Made by a program: the position numbers and the translations under genes. The notes beneath the pieces were generated by a model. That model worked only from the letters and a program-made list of their open reading frames with translations, ran no database searches and was not told the DNA's origin. Below, piece by piece: positions 1 to 7,156 of a stretch of 39,600 nt of DNA. How positions within the stretch are numbered: position 1 is the first letter of the stretch; every line of letters starts with the position of its first letter. Source of the DNA: Deltaproteobacteria bacterium UBA6601 (GTDB lineage Bacteria; Myxococcota_A; UBA796; UBA9615); contig DJIF01000030.1 in NCBI GenBank assembly GCA_002433485.1, positions 15,277-54,876 on the forward strand, given 5' to 3'.

Positions 1-379
1 GCCCGGTTACGGCTACGCCAAGGTCCCCCGTTCTGTAACGAATCGCTGGGACCGAATGGTGGGCGAATACCTTACTGAGCGAACCAATCTGGTGTTGGTT
101 GTCATCCTGGTGGATCTGCGCAGGGATCCCACCGAGCTGGATCGGAAGATGATTCAGTGGCTCGAGGAGTCGGGCCGGGTTGGCCTGTTGGTGTTCACCA
201 AGGCCGACAAGATCGCCAAGAGCAAGCGGCTGCACCGCCGCGCTCTGTTGTGTCGCGGTCTGGGTGTGCCGATGGAGGCGAGCCTGCTTTTCTCGAGCCT
301 CCAGAAGATCGGTCGCGAGGAGCTATGGAAGCGCATCGATGAGGCGGTATTGGGCCTGGCAGAGGGTGATCAGGACTGA
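1..379 (+). CDS. engB: EngB/YsxC ribosome-biogenesis GTPase, C-terminal part (5' end outside window)
   Basis: The reading frame is open from base 2 and begins with PGYGYAKVP, the stretch that follows the G3 Asp in EngB proteins (DLPGYGYAKV). The G4 motif TKADK follows near the middle, and a FSS segment further on fits G5. EngB (YihA/YsxC) is a small cytoplasmic GTPase needed for assembly of the large ribosomal subunit. About 125 residues remain, so the P-loop and switch I lie upstream of the window. The stop codon TGA shares its last base with the ATG of rlmE, implying translational coupling of two 50S-maturation genes. The family call is firm; nothing can be said about the start or promoter. 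Confidence 0.93.
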   Translation, partial: PGYGYAKVPRSVTNRWDRMVGEYLTERTNLVLVVILVDLRRDPTELDRKMIQWLEESGRVGLLVFTKADKIAKSKRLHRRALLCRGLGVPMEASLLFSSLQKIGREELWKRIDEAVLGLAEGDQD

Positions 380-990
380 TGGCCAAGCGGGCTGACTACA
401 GCGGTGAAGAGGCGCTGGCGGCTCGGGCGCGGCGTGAGGGCTATGCGGCGCGCAGTGTCTATAAGTTGGAGGAGCTTGACCGTCGCTTTCGACTGCTTCG
501 GGGTGGGCTGAGGGTCCTGGACCTGGGTGCGGCGCCAGGCTCCTGGAGTCAGTTTGCCTTGAGGCGCATTGGGCCGAAGGGCCTGTTGGTGTCGGTAGAC
601 AGGAATGAGATCACAGCGGCCTTGCCGGGAGCCGTGCGGCTGCGCGGCGATGTTTTTGAGCTGCAGTTTGATGACCTGGCTGAGCACAGCTCGGGGCGGG
701 TGCCGCCCTTTGATCTCATCCTCTCTGACATGGCGCCATCCACCACCGGGGTGCCTTTGGCCGATCATGTGGCCTCTGTTGAGTTGTGCCAGCGGGCTCT
801 TGAACTCGCTCGAAAGTTCCTCAGACCTGGAGGCGGTCTGGTGGTTAAAGTCTTTCAGGGCGAGGACGAGCCCCTCCTGCGCAAGGAACTCAAGGTCTGC
901 TTCCAGGCGCTCAAGTCGATGAAGCCAAAGGCCACGCGCTCGCAGAGCGTCGAGACCTTCCTGGTAGCGACCGGCTTTCGTGGGTCTTGA
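379..990 (+). CDS. rlmE: 23S rRNA 2'-O-ribose methyltransferase RlmE (FtsJ/RrmJ)
   Basis: This 203-residue protein has the usual length of the RlmE/FtsJ family. The SAM-binding motif LDLGAAPGSWSQ lies at residues 47-58. The K-D-K-E catalytic tetrad is visible as K29 (in SVYKLEELD), D117 (in LSDMAPS), K157 (in VVKVFQGED) and E192 (in SVETFLV). In E. coli the enzyme methylates the 2'-O of U2552 in the A loop of 23S rRNA late in 50S assembly. The ATG overlaps the engB stop by one base, so both are probably translated from one message. The gene ends 12 bases before the convergent pepA stop. No oddity is seen. Confidence 0.95.
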   Translation: MAKRADYSGEEALAARARREGYAARSVYKLEELDRRFRLLRGGLRVLDLGAAPGSWSQFALRRIGPKGLLVSVDRNEITAALPGAVRLRGDVFELQFDDLAEHSSGRVPPFDLILSDMAPSTTGVPLADHVASVELCQRALELARKFLRPGGGLVVKVFQGEDEPLLRKELKVCFQALKSMKPKATRSQSVETFLVATGFRGS

Positions 991-999
991 ACTCAGGTG

Positions 1000-1016
1000 G
1001 GCTCAGTTGCTGAGCC
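1000..1016. terminator. Stem-loop between convergent rlmE and pepA
   Basis: A perfect 6-bp inverted repeat, GGCTCA/TGAGCC, with a 5-base loop spans the pepA stop codon and the short gap after rlmE. No T-run follows on either strand, so it is not a textbook intrinsic terminator. Position between convergent genes is the main reason to list it. Confidence 0.3.
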
Positions 1017-2499
1017 ATTCCACCAGAGCTCGAACCGGGAATCCGGTGCCGCCGTATTGATGCCCGCTGCGAGGCTTATCAGTGAAGCAGGGCCCAGCGA
1101 TGTCGATGTGAGCCCAGGGGATGTCAGGGTCGACAAATTCCTTGAGGAAGATGCCTGCCGTGATCGCTCCGCCCCAGCGACCACCTACATTCTTGATGTC
1201 GGCGATCTTGCTGTTGAGGTGCTCGCGATATTCTTCCGGCATTGGCAACTCCCAGAGCATCTCTCCGGCCGAGTCGCCGGCAGCTCTGAGGTCCCGGATC
1301 AGGCCGCGACCGGTGCCCATGATCCCTCCAACAGAGGGCCCCAGTGCGACCACGCAGGCCCCGGTCAGGGTTGCGAGGTCGACCACCACATCGGGCTTCT
1401 GCTTGCAGGCGTAGATGAGCGCGTCGGCCAGGGTGAGACGACCTTCAGCGTCCGTGTTTAGGACCTCGATCGTCTTGCCGTTGGAGGCGGTGATGACGTC
1501 GCCGGTGCGATAGGCGGCGGCGCCGAGCAGGTTCTCGACCGCTGGGAAGATCGCGTGCACCTCTACATCCAGCTCAAGGTCTGCTGCCGCGGCGATGGCT
1601 CCGATTACCGCTGCCGAGCCGCCCATGTCCATCTTCATGGTCGCTTGTCCGCCGGGAGGCTTAAGGCATAGGCCGCCAGCATCAAAGGTCACCGCTTTGC
1701 CGACCAGCGCGACTTTGCGTCGAGCCTTCTGCTTGGGGGTGTAGGAGAGGTGCACCAGGGCCGGCCGAGTGGCTGAGCCTTGACCAACCGCGAGAAAGGC
1801 ACCCATGCCAGCTTCTTCGCAGGCTTCCTTGTCAAACACAGTGATGTCGAGGCCGCGCGCTTTGGCCAGGTCCCGGGCAAATTCCACCAAGCTCTCCGGG
1901 TTGATGATGTTGCCCGGTTCATTTACCAGGTCTCTAGTGATGCTCTGGGCCTCTGCGATTACTGCACCTCGCTCGATCGCTGCGGCCAGTAGGGGGCGAT
2001 CCCGGCGTCCTTCATGATAGAGGTAGGTGCTGGTGACGCCCTGATTCCCATCTTTGTTGGCTTTGTGCTGGTCAAAACGATAGCCGCCGTACTGTAGTCC
2101 TTCTCCGAGGGCCTGGGCGCTGGCTCTATCAAGGCTCTCTCGCTTGTCCATGTTGGAGTCGAGGTAAAGCCCGACCCGCTCCAATCCCGATGTGCGCGCC
2201 AGCGAGCCAACCTGAGTCGCTAGCGTGCGGAGGCTCTCAGGACTGCGTCGCCCTCGCTCGCCCAGGCTGCCTACTGCAACCCAGCGCGCCTTCACCCCGG
2301 ACGGAGCAGGAAAGGAAACCAACTGGCCGGCCCGCCCCTTCCAACCTTGTATCTCAAGCAGGGTTGAGAGGCCGCCGCCGATAGCGCGATTGAGCGCGCT
2401 GAAGGCCGGCGAACGTCGTCCTCCCTTGCCGTGGACTGCGAACACGAGGATGTCCGTGGAGAGGTTGCTTGCCTGAGTGGAGCCTACTTCGACCTGCAT
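1003..2499 (-). CDS. pepA: Leucyl aminopeptidase PepA (peptidase family M17)
   Basis: The product is 498 residues, the normal length for a bacterial M17 aminopeptidase. The signature NTDAEGRL is at residues 348-355. The two-metal ligands expected from the family are present as K268, D273, D291, D350 and E352, in the contexts VGKAVTFDAGG, KMDMGG and NTDAEGRL. The N-terminal 160 residues form the variable, non-catalytic domain. The enzyme removes N-terminal residues from peptides in the cytoplasm; some PepA proteins also bind DNA, which cannot be judged here. The ATG at 2499 has no obvious Shine-Dalgarno sequence. A candidate promoter lies about 70-100 bases upstream. It is read in the same direction as the lipoprotein and trxA genes. 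Confidence 0.95.
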   Translation of the reverse strand: MQVEVGSTQASNLSTDILVFAVHGKGGRRSPAFSALNRAIGGGLSTLLEIQGWKGRAGQLVSFPAPSGVKARWVAVGSLGERGRRSPESLRTLATQVGSLARTSGLERVGLYLDSNMDKRESLDRASAQALGEGLQYGGYRFDQHKANKDGNQGVTSTYLYHEGRRDRPLLAAAIERGAVIAEAQSITRDLVNEPGNIINPESLVEFARDLAKARGLDITVFDKEACEEAGMGAFLAVGQGSATRPALVHLSYTPKQKARRKVALVGKAVTFDAGGLCLKPPGGQATMKMDMGGSAAVIGAIAAAADLELDVEVHAIFPAVENLLGAAAYRTGDVITASNGKTIEVLNTDAEGRLTLADALIYACKQKPDVVVDLATLTGACVVALGPSVGGIMGTGRGLIRDLRAAGDSAGEMLWELPMPEEYREHLNSKIADIKNVGGRWGGAITAGIFLKEFVDPDIPWAHIDIAGPCFTDKPRSGHQYGGTGFPVRALVEWLSN

Positions 2500-2567
2500 T
2501 GTGGGAATCCGGTTGGGGGTGGGTGAGCCTGGACACAGCCAAGCTCAGACCTGCGGCGGGGGATCGG

Positions 2568-2596
2568 AAGCTATCGGGTCACGCCTACACTGTCAA
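2568..2596 (-). promoter_or_regulatory. Candidate sigma-70 promoter for pepA
   Basis: On the minus strand a perfect -35 hexamer TTGACA (2596-2591) is followed after 17 bases by TAGCTT (2573-2568), which keeps the three most conserved -10 positions. Transcription would begin near 2561, giving a leader of about 60 bases. The call rests on hexamer match only. Confidence 0.35.
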
Positions 2597-2642
2597 TAAG
2601 ATGAGGGCGCACTTCGGACCTCATATGTGCCAGTTGGTAGCT

Positions 2643-3770
2643 CTAAGGGCTTGCGGAGTCGTCATCTCCCAGGTCGGGAAAGTGGGGACCGGTTTGCTCT
2701 AAGAGCCACGCTACGAGGCCACGTGCTTCGTCAATAGAGCGATTGGATTCTACATGGACACTTTCGGTCCGGGTGATTAGCTGATAGGCGCCTGGAGGGC
2801 TCTGGTAGCTGGTCTCGATGGCGACCGCTGCTGGTTCCGTCAGAGAACTGAGCACGCGCGGGTCGGTTGGACTGTAGGAATAGATTATCGGCAAGCGAAG
2901 CTCGAGTTCAGTGACCAGGTGGACGATGGAGTCGCGTCGGGTATAGGTGCGCAGTGCAGCCACCTGATCGGTAGCTTCAACAAGGTGTCCGACCTCATCG
3001 CTATAGATGTGGGTCAAGCCGACGATGTACTCGGCGTTGATCATTGGTTGATCGAGCAGGGCTTCGAGGAGGTCCGGCGTTGAGTCGATGGCTGCCGCCT
3101 TCAGGTCGACCCCGGCATGGATCAGTTCGGTGAAGGCGCGGCCGCCTTCGCCCAGGCCGACTGCGATGACAAAGTTCTCGTCAATGTCCAGCTGCTCGGC
3201 GGCGATTCGGAGGCTGTCATCGGCCAGCGATGCTCCCAGCCGCATGAAGCCTTCCTCTGCTATACTGTTGCGTCCGCGCCCGTGCCAGAGGTCGCCCCAG
3301 CAATTGCCCGGCGCGATCACCGCGAAGCCCGCCTCTAGCAGCGCTGCCGCCCAGGCCCCTTCGCCAAGGCCTGGACCGGTGCTGGGGTTGCTCAGCCCTA
3401 GACTCCTGCGCACCTGCTCAATGGCCCAGGGTGCTCGTAGCCGGTTGTCCATCGCGAAGTTGCTGCCGTCGAGGGTGACGTAGTCGAGTACTTCGTCATG
3501 GAACAGCAGAGCTACCGGCAAGGGGCCGTCTATGCTGTTGGGGGTTACCGCATAAAGCTGAGAATTGGCACCATCCGGACAGAGGTAGCCGGTCGCCTCC
3601 ATGACATGCAGGCTGGCGTTGCCGGCACTTACATGGGGCGTAACGAAGTCGATTCCGGTGATGGTCGTCGGCTCCAGGTCGTCCTCAATCCAGCACCCCC
3701 AGCACAGCAGCAGGATGGTTAGGATGAGGGCACCGGGAGCGACCGCTACTCGGAAGGCCTGCGTGGACAC
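2643..3770 (-). CDS. Probable lipoprotein with alpha/beta-hydrolase-like fold
   Basis: The 375-residue product starts with GTG and has a hydrophobic segment (about residues 10-25) ending in Cys (LLLCWGC), resembling a lipoprotein signal with an atypical lipobox. The pattern that follows resembles secreted alpha/beta hydrolases: a strand with VALLFHDE near 86-93, VIAPGNCWG near 151, a nucleophile-elbow-like VGLGEGG around 204-210, YSPTDPR as possible acid region and a late SVHVES as possible His. At the elbow the usual Ser is Glu (E208), so classical esterase or peptidase chemistry is unlikely. The C-terminus is acidic (GDDDSASP), a tail I associate loosely with surface proteins of Myxococcota-like genomes. 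It lies 46 bases downstream of trxA on the same strand. The fold call is moderate; substrate is unknown. Confidence 0.6.
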   Translation of the reverse strand: MSTQAFRVAVAPGALILTILLLCWGCWIEDDLEPTTITGIDFVTPHVSAGNASLHVMEATGYLCPDGANSQLYAVTPNSIDGPLPVALLFHDEVLDYVTLDGSNFAMDNRLRAPWAIEQVRRSLGLSNPSTGPGLGEGAWAAALLEAGFAVIAPGNCWGDLWHGRGRNSIAEEGFMRLGASLADDSLRIAAEQLDIDENFVIAVGLGEGGRAFTELIHAGVDLKAAAIDSTPDLLEALLDQPMINAEYIVGLTHIYSDEVGHLVEATDQVAALRTYTRRDSIVHLVTELELRLPIIYSYSPTDPRVLSSLTEPAAVAIETSYQSPPGAYQLITRTESVHVESNRSIDEARGLVAWLLEQTGPHFPDLGDDDSASP

Positions 3771-3816
3771 AGCCAGATTGTACTTCAGCAGTTGCAGGGC
3801 GCCAGCCTGGGGCCGT

Positions 3817-4131
3817 CTAGAGTGCGCTGCTGATCAGATCTTCGAGCCTGCGTCGGTTGACTGCTCCCATGACCTGGTTGACCGGCTTGCCACCTTTGAA
3901 CAGGATCAGGGTAGGGACTGCACGCACGTGATACTTCACTGGAGTGGAGGGGTTCTCGTCGATGTCCATCTTGCCAATCTTGACCCTGCCAGCGTAGTCG
4001 TCGGCGAGGGCCGAGACGGTGGGGGCGATGGCTTTGCATGGTCCGCACCATACGGCAGCGAAGTCCACCAGTACGGGAATGTCGCTGTTGATGACTTCGG
4101 CGTCAAAGTTGCTGTCGGTGAATTCGATCAT
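3817..4131 (-). CDS. trxA: Thioredoxin
   Basis: At 104 residues this is a stand-alone thioredoxin. The redox motif WCGPCK places the active cysteines at C29 and C32, and the cis-proline is P73 (in AVPTL). No signal peptide is present, so it acts in the cytoplasm as a dithiol reductant for enzymes such as ribonucleotide reductase, recycled by thioredoxin reductase (family knowledge). The Trp that usually sits three residues before the active-site Trp is Ala here (DFAAVWCG). The start at 4131 is supported by AGAGGA six bases upstream. A good promoter and a dyad lie in its leader. Confidence 0.96.
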   Translation of the reverse strand: MIEFTDSNFDAEVINSDIPVLVDFAAVWCGPCKAIAPTVSALADDYAGRVKIGKMDIDENPSTPVKYHVRAVPTLILFKGGKPVNQVMGAVNRRRLEDLISSAL

Positions 4132-4196
4132 GGAGTTCCTCTGGGTCCTTGTGGTCCATCCTCGTAACGGGAGGAGGGCGTGCGGTTACCGATAGG

Positions 4197-4212
4197 CTCA
4201 CCCGGGGGTGAG
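4197..4212. promoter_or_regulatory. GC-rich dyad in the trxA leader / divergent promoter region
   Basis: CTCACCC and GGGTGAG form perfect 7-base arms around a GG centre. The dyad sits just downstream of the predicted trxA start of transcription, where it could be a repressor operator or a small hairpin in the 5' leader. No known regulator site is recognised. Confidence 0.35.
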
Positions 4213-4232
4213 GGAAGGTTGAAGGGGAGCCA

Positions 4233-4260
4233 ATTATGGGGTCCCTGCCGCTCCGGTCAA
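4233..4260 (-). promoter_or_regulatory. Candidate sigma-70 promoter for trxA
   Basis: The minus strand carries TTGACC (4260-4255), 16 bases, then CATAAT (4238-4233). Each hexamer matches the consensus at five of six positions. Transcription would start near 4226, leaving a leader of about 95 bases that contains the dyad at 4197-4212. Confidence 0.5.
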
Positions 4261-4286
4261 TACCCGGCTGTCGCTTGTCTTGCGTC

Positions 4287-4316
4287 TTGACCCCAATCTG
4301 CCTCCAGTCCTACGAT
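4287..4316 (+). promoter_or_regulatory. Candidate sigma-70 promoter for the receiver-DnaJ-TPR gene
   Basis: TTGACC (4287-4292) is followed after 18 bases by TACGAT (4311-4316). Transcription would start around 4323, about 25 bases before the ATG at 4347. With the trxA promoter it forms a divergent pair whose -35 boxes are about 26 bases apart. Confidence 0.45.
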
Positions 4317-4346
4317 CGCTAACCTTACTGCCTGGTGGAGCGGGTG

Positions 4347-6248
4347 ATGCCTTCGATTCTGGTCCTTGATGAAGACGCGGCTTTTTCCTCTGCCTTAGCG
4401 GCCGGTGCGGGACGGCGTGGCTGGCACATGGTGCAGGCTGACTCAAGCAAGCGCCTTGTCCTCGAGATGCGGGCCGCAGCCTTTGATGTCATTGTGGCGC
4501 GCCAGGATATGAAGCATGGCAGTGGCCTGGATCTTGTGCGGGATGCTTATCGCGCAGCAGAAAAGCCACTGCCGGTGGTTGCTTATAGCGCCAGGGGGGG
4601 CGCTGAGGAGCTCCTGGCCGATGTCCCTCTTAACTTGCTGTTGGTGGCCTTGCTCAGCGATGCGCCGAGTGCGGACCAGGTGCTGGAGACCCTGGCCTGG
4701 TCGGTAGACGGTTTTGAGTCTGGGGTTGCTGCAGCAGGTGGCGATGCTGCTGGGCGGGAGCTGCCAGGCCGGCCGGCGCTGTTGGTGGAGGGTGGCCCGG
4801 ATGCGGCAATAGAGGATGTGCCCATGCTGCTTGCTGCGGTCCATCGGGCGGGCTGGTCTGGGATGCTGAGCTTTGCTGCTGAGGCTGACGGGGCAATCCT
4901 CTGCGGGTTTCGCAGCGGTCAGCTGAACTCCATTGGGAGTAAGGCGGGTGGAGATCTGATCGCCACCGCCAGGCTTGAGGGTCGCCTTGATGGGGTGATG
5001 CTGCCCGAGGTGGCCTTGTCCGGTGAGGATGAGGAGATTGGCTTGCTAATGGCGATGCGCGCGATCTCTCCTCACGAGGCTCCTGCTCTCAAAGAGCGCA
5101 ATCGGAGCAGGCTCCTCAGCTCTCTGCTGGCGCTTGGTGAGACCGAGGCCCAGCGTCATGCACCAGCTGTGCCGGAGAGCAGCTCAGCGTTGCCGCTGCT
5201 GCCTTCGCTTGTGCGCTTCCTGGCTGGGCAGGAGCAGCACTTCTATCCACTGGCGAGCGCCTCTGTTGAGCTTGTCCTGCCGCCAGGAAGCCATCGCGGC
5301 TTTGAGGGGGTTGAGCAGCGCTTGATGCGACAGTTGGAAGCCTACTCCCCCGGAACACGGATCGGTGCTGTGTTGGATGCGGCAGGCTCGGATCGAGAAG
5401 CCTTGATTCGGCTTCTTGGAGTGCTCCGCCGTTTGGCTTACCTGATTACGCCCAGCGCGCTGTTTGCCGATGAGGTCAGTCAGCAGCTTGCAGAGATGGT
5501 TGGAGAGCTGCATCGCTGGTCCCGCACGGACTGTTTCGGTGTGCTTGGGGTGGGGCCGCAGGCCAGCGACCGGGAGGTTCGGGACCGTATGAGGAAGCTG
5601 TCCATGTTGTACCATCCGGACCGGCTGCTTGATGCGCATCCTCGGGTCGCGGCCCTGGCTGAGCTGATGTATGCCCGCGTCCAGGAGGTCTTTGCAGAGG
5701 TGGAGACTGGTGAGGCACGGTCTGCTTATCGCGAGCAACTGCGCGCCAGAGAAGAAGGTGCTGGAGCGGGTAGTGATGCCAATCAGGCTCGGGTTGCCAT
5801 GGCTCAGGCCAGCATCCTGGTCAAGCAGAAGCGTTACGGAGATGCGGCAGCTCTGTATCGGGATGCCACCCTTCACGACGACAGCAACGCCGATGCGCAC
5901 ATGGGCTACGGTTGGTGCCGCTATCTTGACGATTCCAGTCGGGTTGCAGATGCGGTGATCTCGCTGGAGCGGGCCCTTGAGCTAAACCCGCGTTCCCGAG
6001 ATGCCTGGTTCTATTTAGGTCGGGTTCAGCTGTTAGAGAAACACCACGACAAGGCCAGGGCTTGCTTTCTCAAGGCCAACACAGAGCGAATCAGTGATGC
6101 TGAGGCGGTGGGGCACGCCGGTGCTGCTCGGGAACTGCGCTTGATGGACTCGCGAGGCCTTGGCCTGCCGGACTCTGGAGAGCCTGAGGGCGATGCTAAG
6201 GCTGAGCGTGGTGGAGGGGGACTCTTTGGCTTGTTCCGGCGCGGCTGA
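4347..6248 (+). CDS. Receiver-like / DUF4388 (PATAN)-like / DnaJ / TPR multidomain protein
   Basis: This 633-residue protein begins with a CheY-like segment (MPSILVLDEDAAFS, about residues 1-115). A central domain contains GWSGMLSF and an FRSGQL strand-turn, resembling the DUF4388/PATAN regulatory domain. A J-domain (about 390-460) follows, with the HPD motif near residue 422. TPR-like helices (about 475-600) precede a glycine-rich tail. In the receiver the acidic pair after beta-1 is present, but the expected phosphoacceptor position in VIVARQDMKHGSG is Arg, with an Asp two residues later, so phosphorylation is doubtful. ATG 4347 is chosen because GGTGGAG lies six bases upstream; an in-frame GTG at 4335 overlaps that site. 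The next gene overlaps its 3' end. Such mixtures are typical of myxobacterial-type signalling; the exact role is unknown. Confidence 0.8.
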   Translation: MPSILVLDEDAAFSSALAAGAGRRGWHMVQADSSKRLVLEMRAAAFDVIVARQDMKHGSGLDLVRDAYRAAEKPLPVVAYSARGGAEELLADVPLNLLLVALLSDAPSADQVLETLAWSVDGFESGVAAAGGDAAGRELPGRPALLVEGGPDAAIEDVPMLLAAVHRAGWSGMLSFAAEADGAILCGFRSGQLNSIGSKAGGDLIATARLEGRLDGVMLPEVALSGEDEEIGLLMAMRAISPHEAPALKERNRSRLLSSLLALGETEAQRHAPAVPESSSALPLLPSLVRFLAGQEQHFYPLASASVELVLPPGSHRGFEGVEQRLMRQLEAYSPGTRIGAVLDAAGSDREALIRLLGVLRRLAYLITPSALFADEVSQQLAEMVGELHRWSRTDCFGVLGVGPQASDREVRDRMRKLSMLYHPDRLLDAHPRVAALAELMYARVQEVFAEVETGEARSAYREQLRAREEGAGAGSDANQARVAMAQASILVKQKRYGDAAALYRDATLHDDSNADAHMGYGWCRYLDDSSRVADAVISLERALELNPRSRDAWFYLGRVQLLEKHHDKARACFLKANTERISDAEAVGHAGAARELRLMDSRGLGLPDSGEPEGDAKAERGGGGLFGLFRRG

Positions 6249-7149
6249 ATTGGAGCAGTTGCGGATTCGGGTGCGGAATGACCCGGCGACAGAGGCCGTC
6301 CTGCCGCACTTAACGCGAGCGCTTAAGCGCTTGAGCGGTGGCTTCACTGCGGAGATAGCGTTGTGCGAGCAGCCCCTTGACTCGCTTGAAGAGCTTGGGC
6401 GCGCGGAGTTGGTGCTCCTGCCGTCCCAGGAGCTGACTGTGCTGGATCCTGCCCCATATTTGCGCTGTGTGTTGCCTCGCTGCCTGACTCAGGACCTGCT
6501 CTTGTATTCGGAGCAAGCGGGAAGGACGCTGACCGGGCTGCTGCGCGAGCAACCGCAGCGCTTCGAGCCCAGAGAGTTGTTTGTTGCGCTTGCCAGCGGT
6601 GCCCAGTTGGCGGTCTGTTCAGAGTCGGCCGCGGCACTGGTCCGTCAGCTCCGCCCTGATTTGGAGGTGGTCGTCGTTCGTTGTTCTGACGCGCTCCTCG
6701 CAGGCCTAGGTGAGGGCCGGTTCCAGGCCGTCATTGTGAGCTCTTACGTTGCTGGCTCGGAGGCCTCGGTTGGCAGGGTTTCAAGGGCCTTGAAAGAACC
6801 CTGGATCGGAGCGCCTGGGGACGGCGCAGCGCTGCTCGTGGCTTGTCCCGACAACGAGTTTGCCGCACCTATTCTGGCCGCTCTTGAGCATCGGTCATCC
6901 CGACTGGAGCTGGATGCTGAAATGCTGCTTGGTGAGTTCTTCAGCCAGCGCCACGGCGGGCACTTGCGGGCGCGTGCTCGGTGTGAGGGACACCGGTTGC
7001 AGTTGAGCGCCGGCCTTTTTGACGAGCTGGGTGACTGGGGTGTGCGGTCAGATATGGTCGGTGAGGCCACCCGTGAGGGATGCTCTCGATTGGCCCGCAG
7101 GAGCGCTCGTGAGCTTAGCTCACGCCGTGCTCTTCTGCTGGCTTCCTGA
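6193..7149 (+). CDS. HemC (porphobilinogen deaminase)-like protein lacking catalytic residues
   Basis: The protein, about 318 residues, follows HemC along most of its length. LRIRVRNDP matches the N-terminal LRIATRQSP of E. coli HemC; RPDLEVVVVR, EGRFQAVIVSS and GAPGDGAALLVAC match the middle; LEHRSSRLELDAE followed by GGHLRARARCEGHRLQL matches the C-terminal domain. Key residues are gone: the HSMKDVP loop with the catalytic Asp reads LPSQELT, the GTSSLRR substrate-binding loop reads AVCSESAAA, RGN is replaced by RCS, and the dipyrromethane-cofactor Cys (GGC) is His (GGH). It is therefore probably a pseudoenzyme of the fold, perhaps ligand-binding. The start is uncertain: ATG 6193 is used; TTG 6226, five bases after GGAGGGGG, would start nearer the HemC N-terminus. 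It overlaps the upstream gene, suggesting co-translation. Confidence 0.72.
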   Translation: MLRLSVVEGDSLACSGAAELEQLRIRVRNDPATEAVLPHLTRALKRLSGGFTAEIALCEQPLDSLEELGRAELVLLPSQELTVLDPAPYLRCVLPRCLTQDLLLYSEQAGRTLTGLLREQPQRFEPRELFVALASGAQLAVCSESAAALVRQLRPDLEVVVVRCSDALLAGLGEGRFQAVIVSSYVAGSEASVGRVSRALKEPWIGAPGDGAALLVACPDNEFAAPILAALEHRSSRLELDAEMLLGEFFSQRHGGHLRARARCEGHRLQLSAGLFDELGDWGVRSDMVGEATREGCSRLARRSARELSSRRALLLAS

Positions 7150-7156
7150 GCCAACC

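Noticed and set aside
5184..5900. Antisense open frame (238 codons) inside the receiver-DnaJ-TPR gene
   Set aside because: It is a shadow frame; the plus-strand frame carries clear J-domain and TPR motifs.
6160..6192. First in-frame ATG at 6160 as start of the HemC-like protein
   Set aside because: It would add a long N-terminus absent from HemC and deepen the overlap with the upstream gene; ATG 6193 or TTG 6226 fit better.
6193..7149. Calling this gene hemC as a working porphobilinogen deaminase
   Set aside because: The cofactor Cys and the substrate-binding basic residues are missing, so catalysis is not supported.
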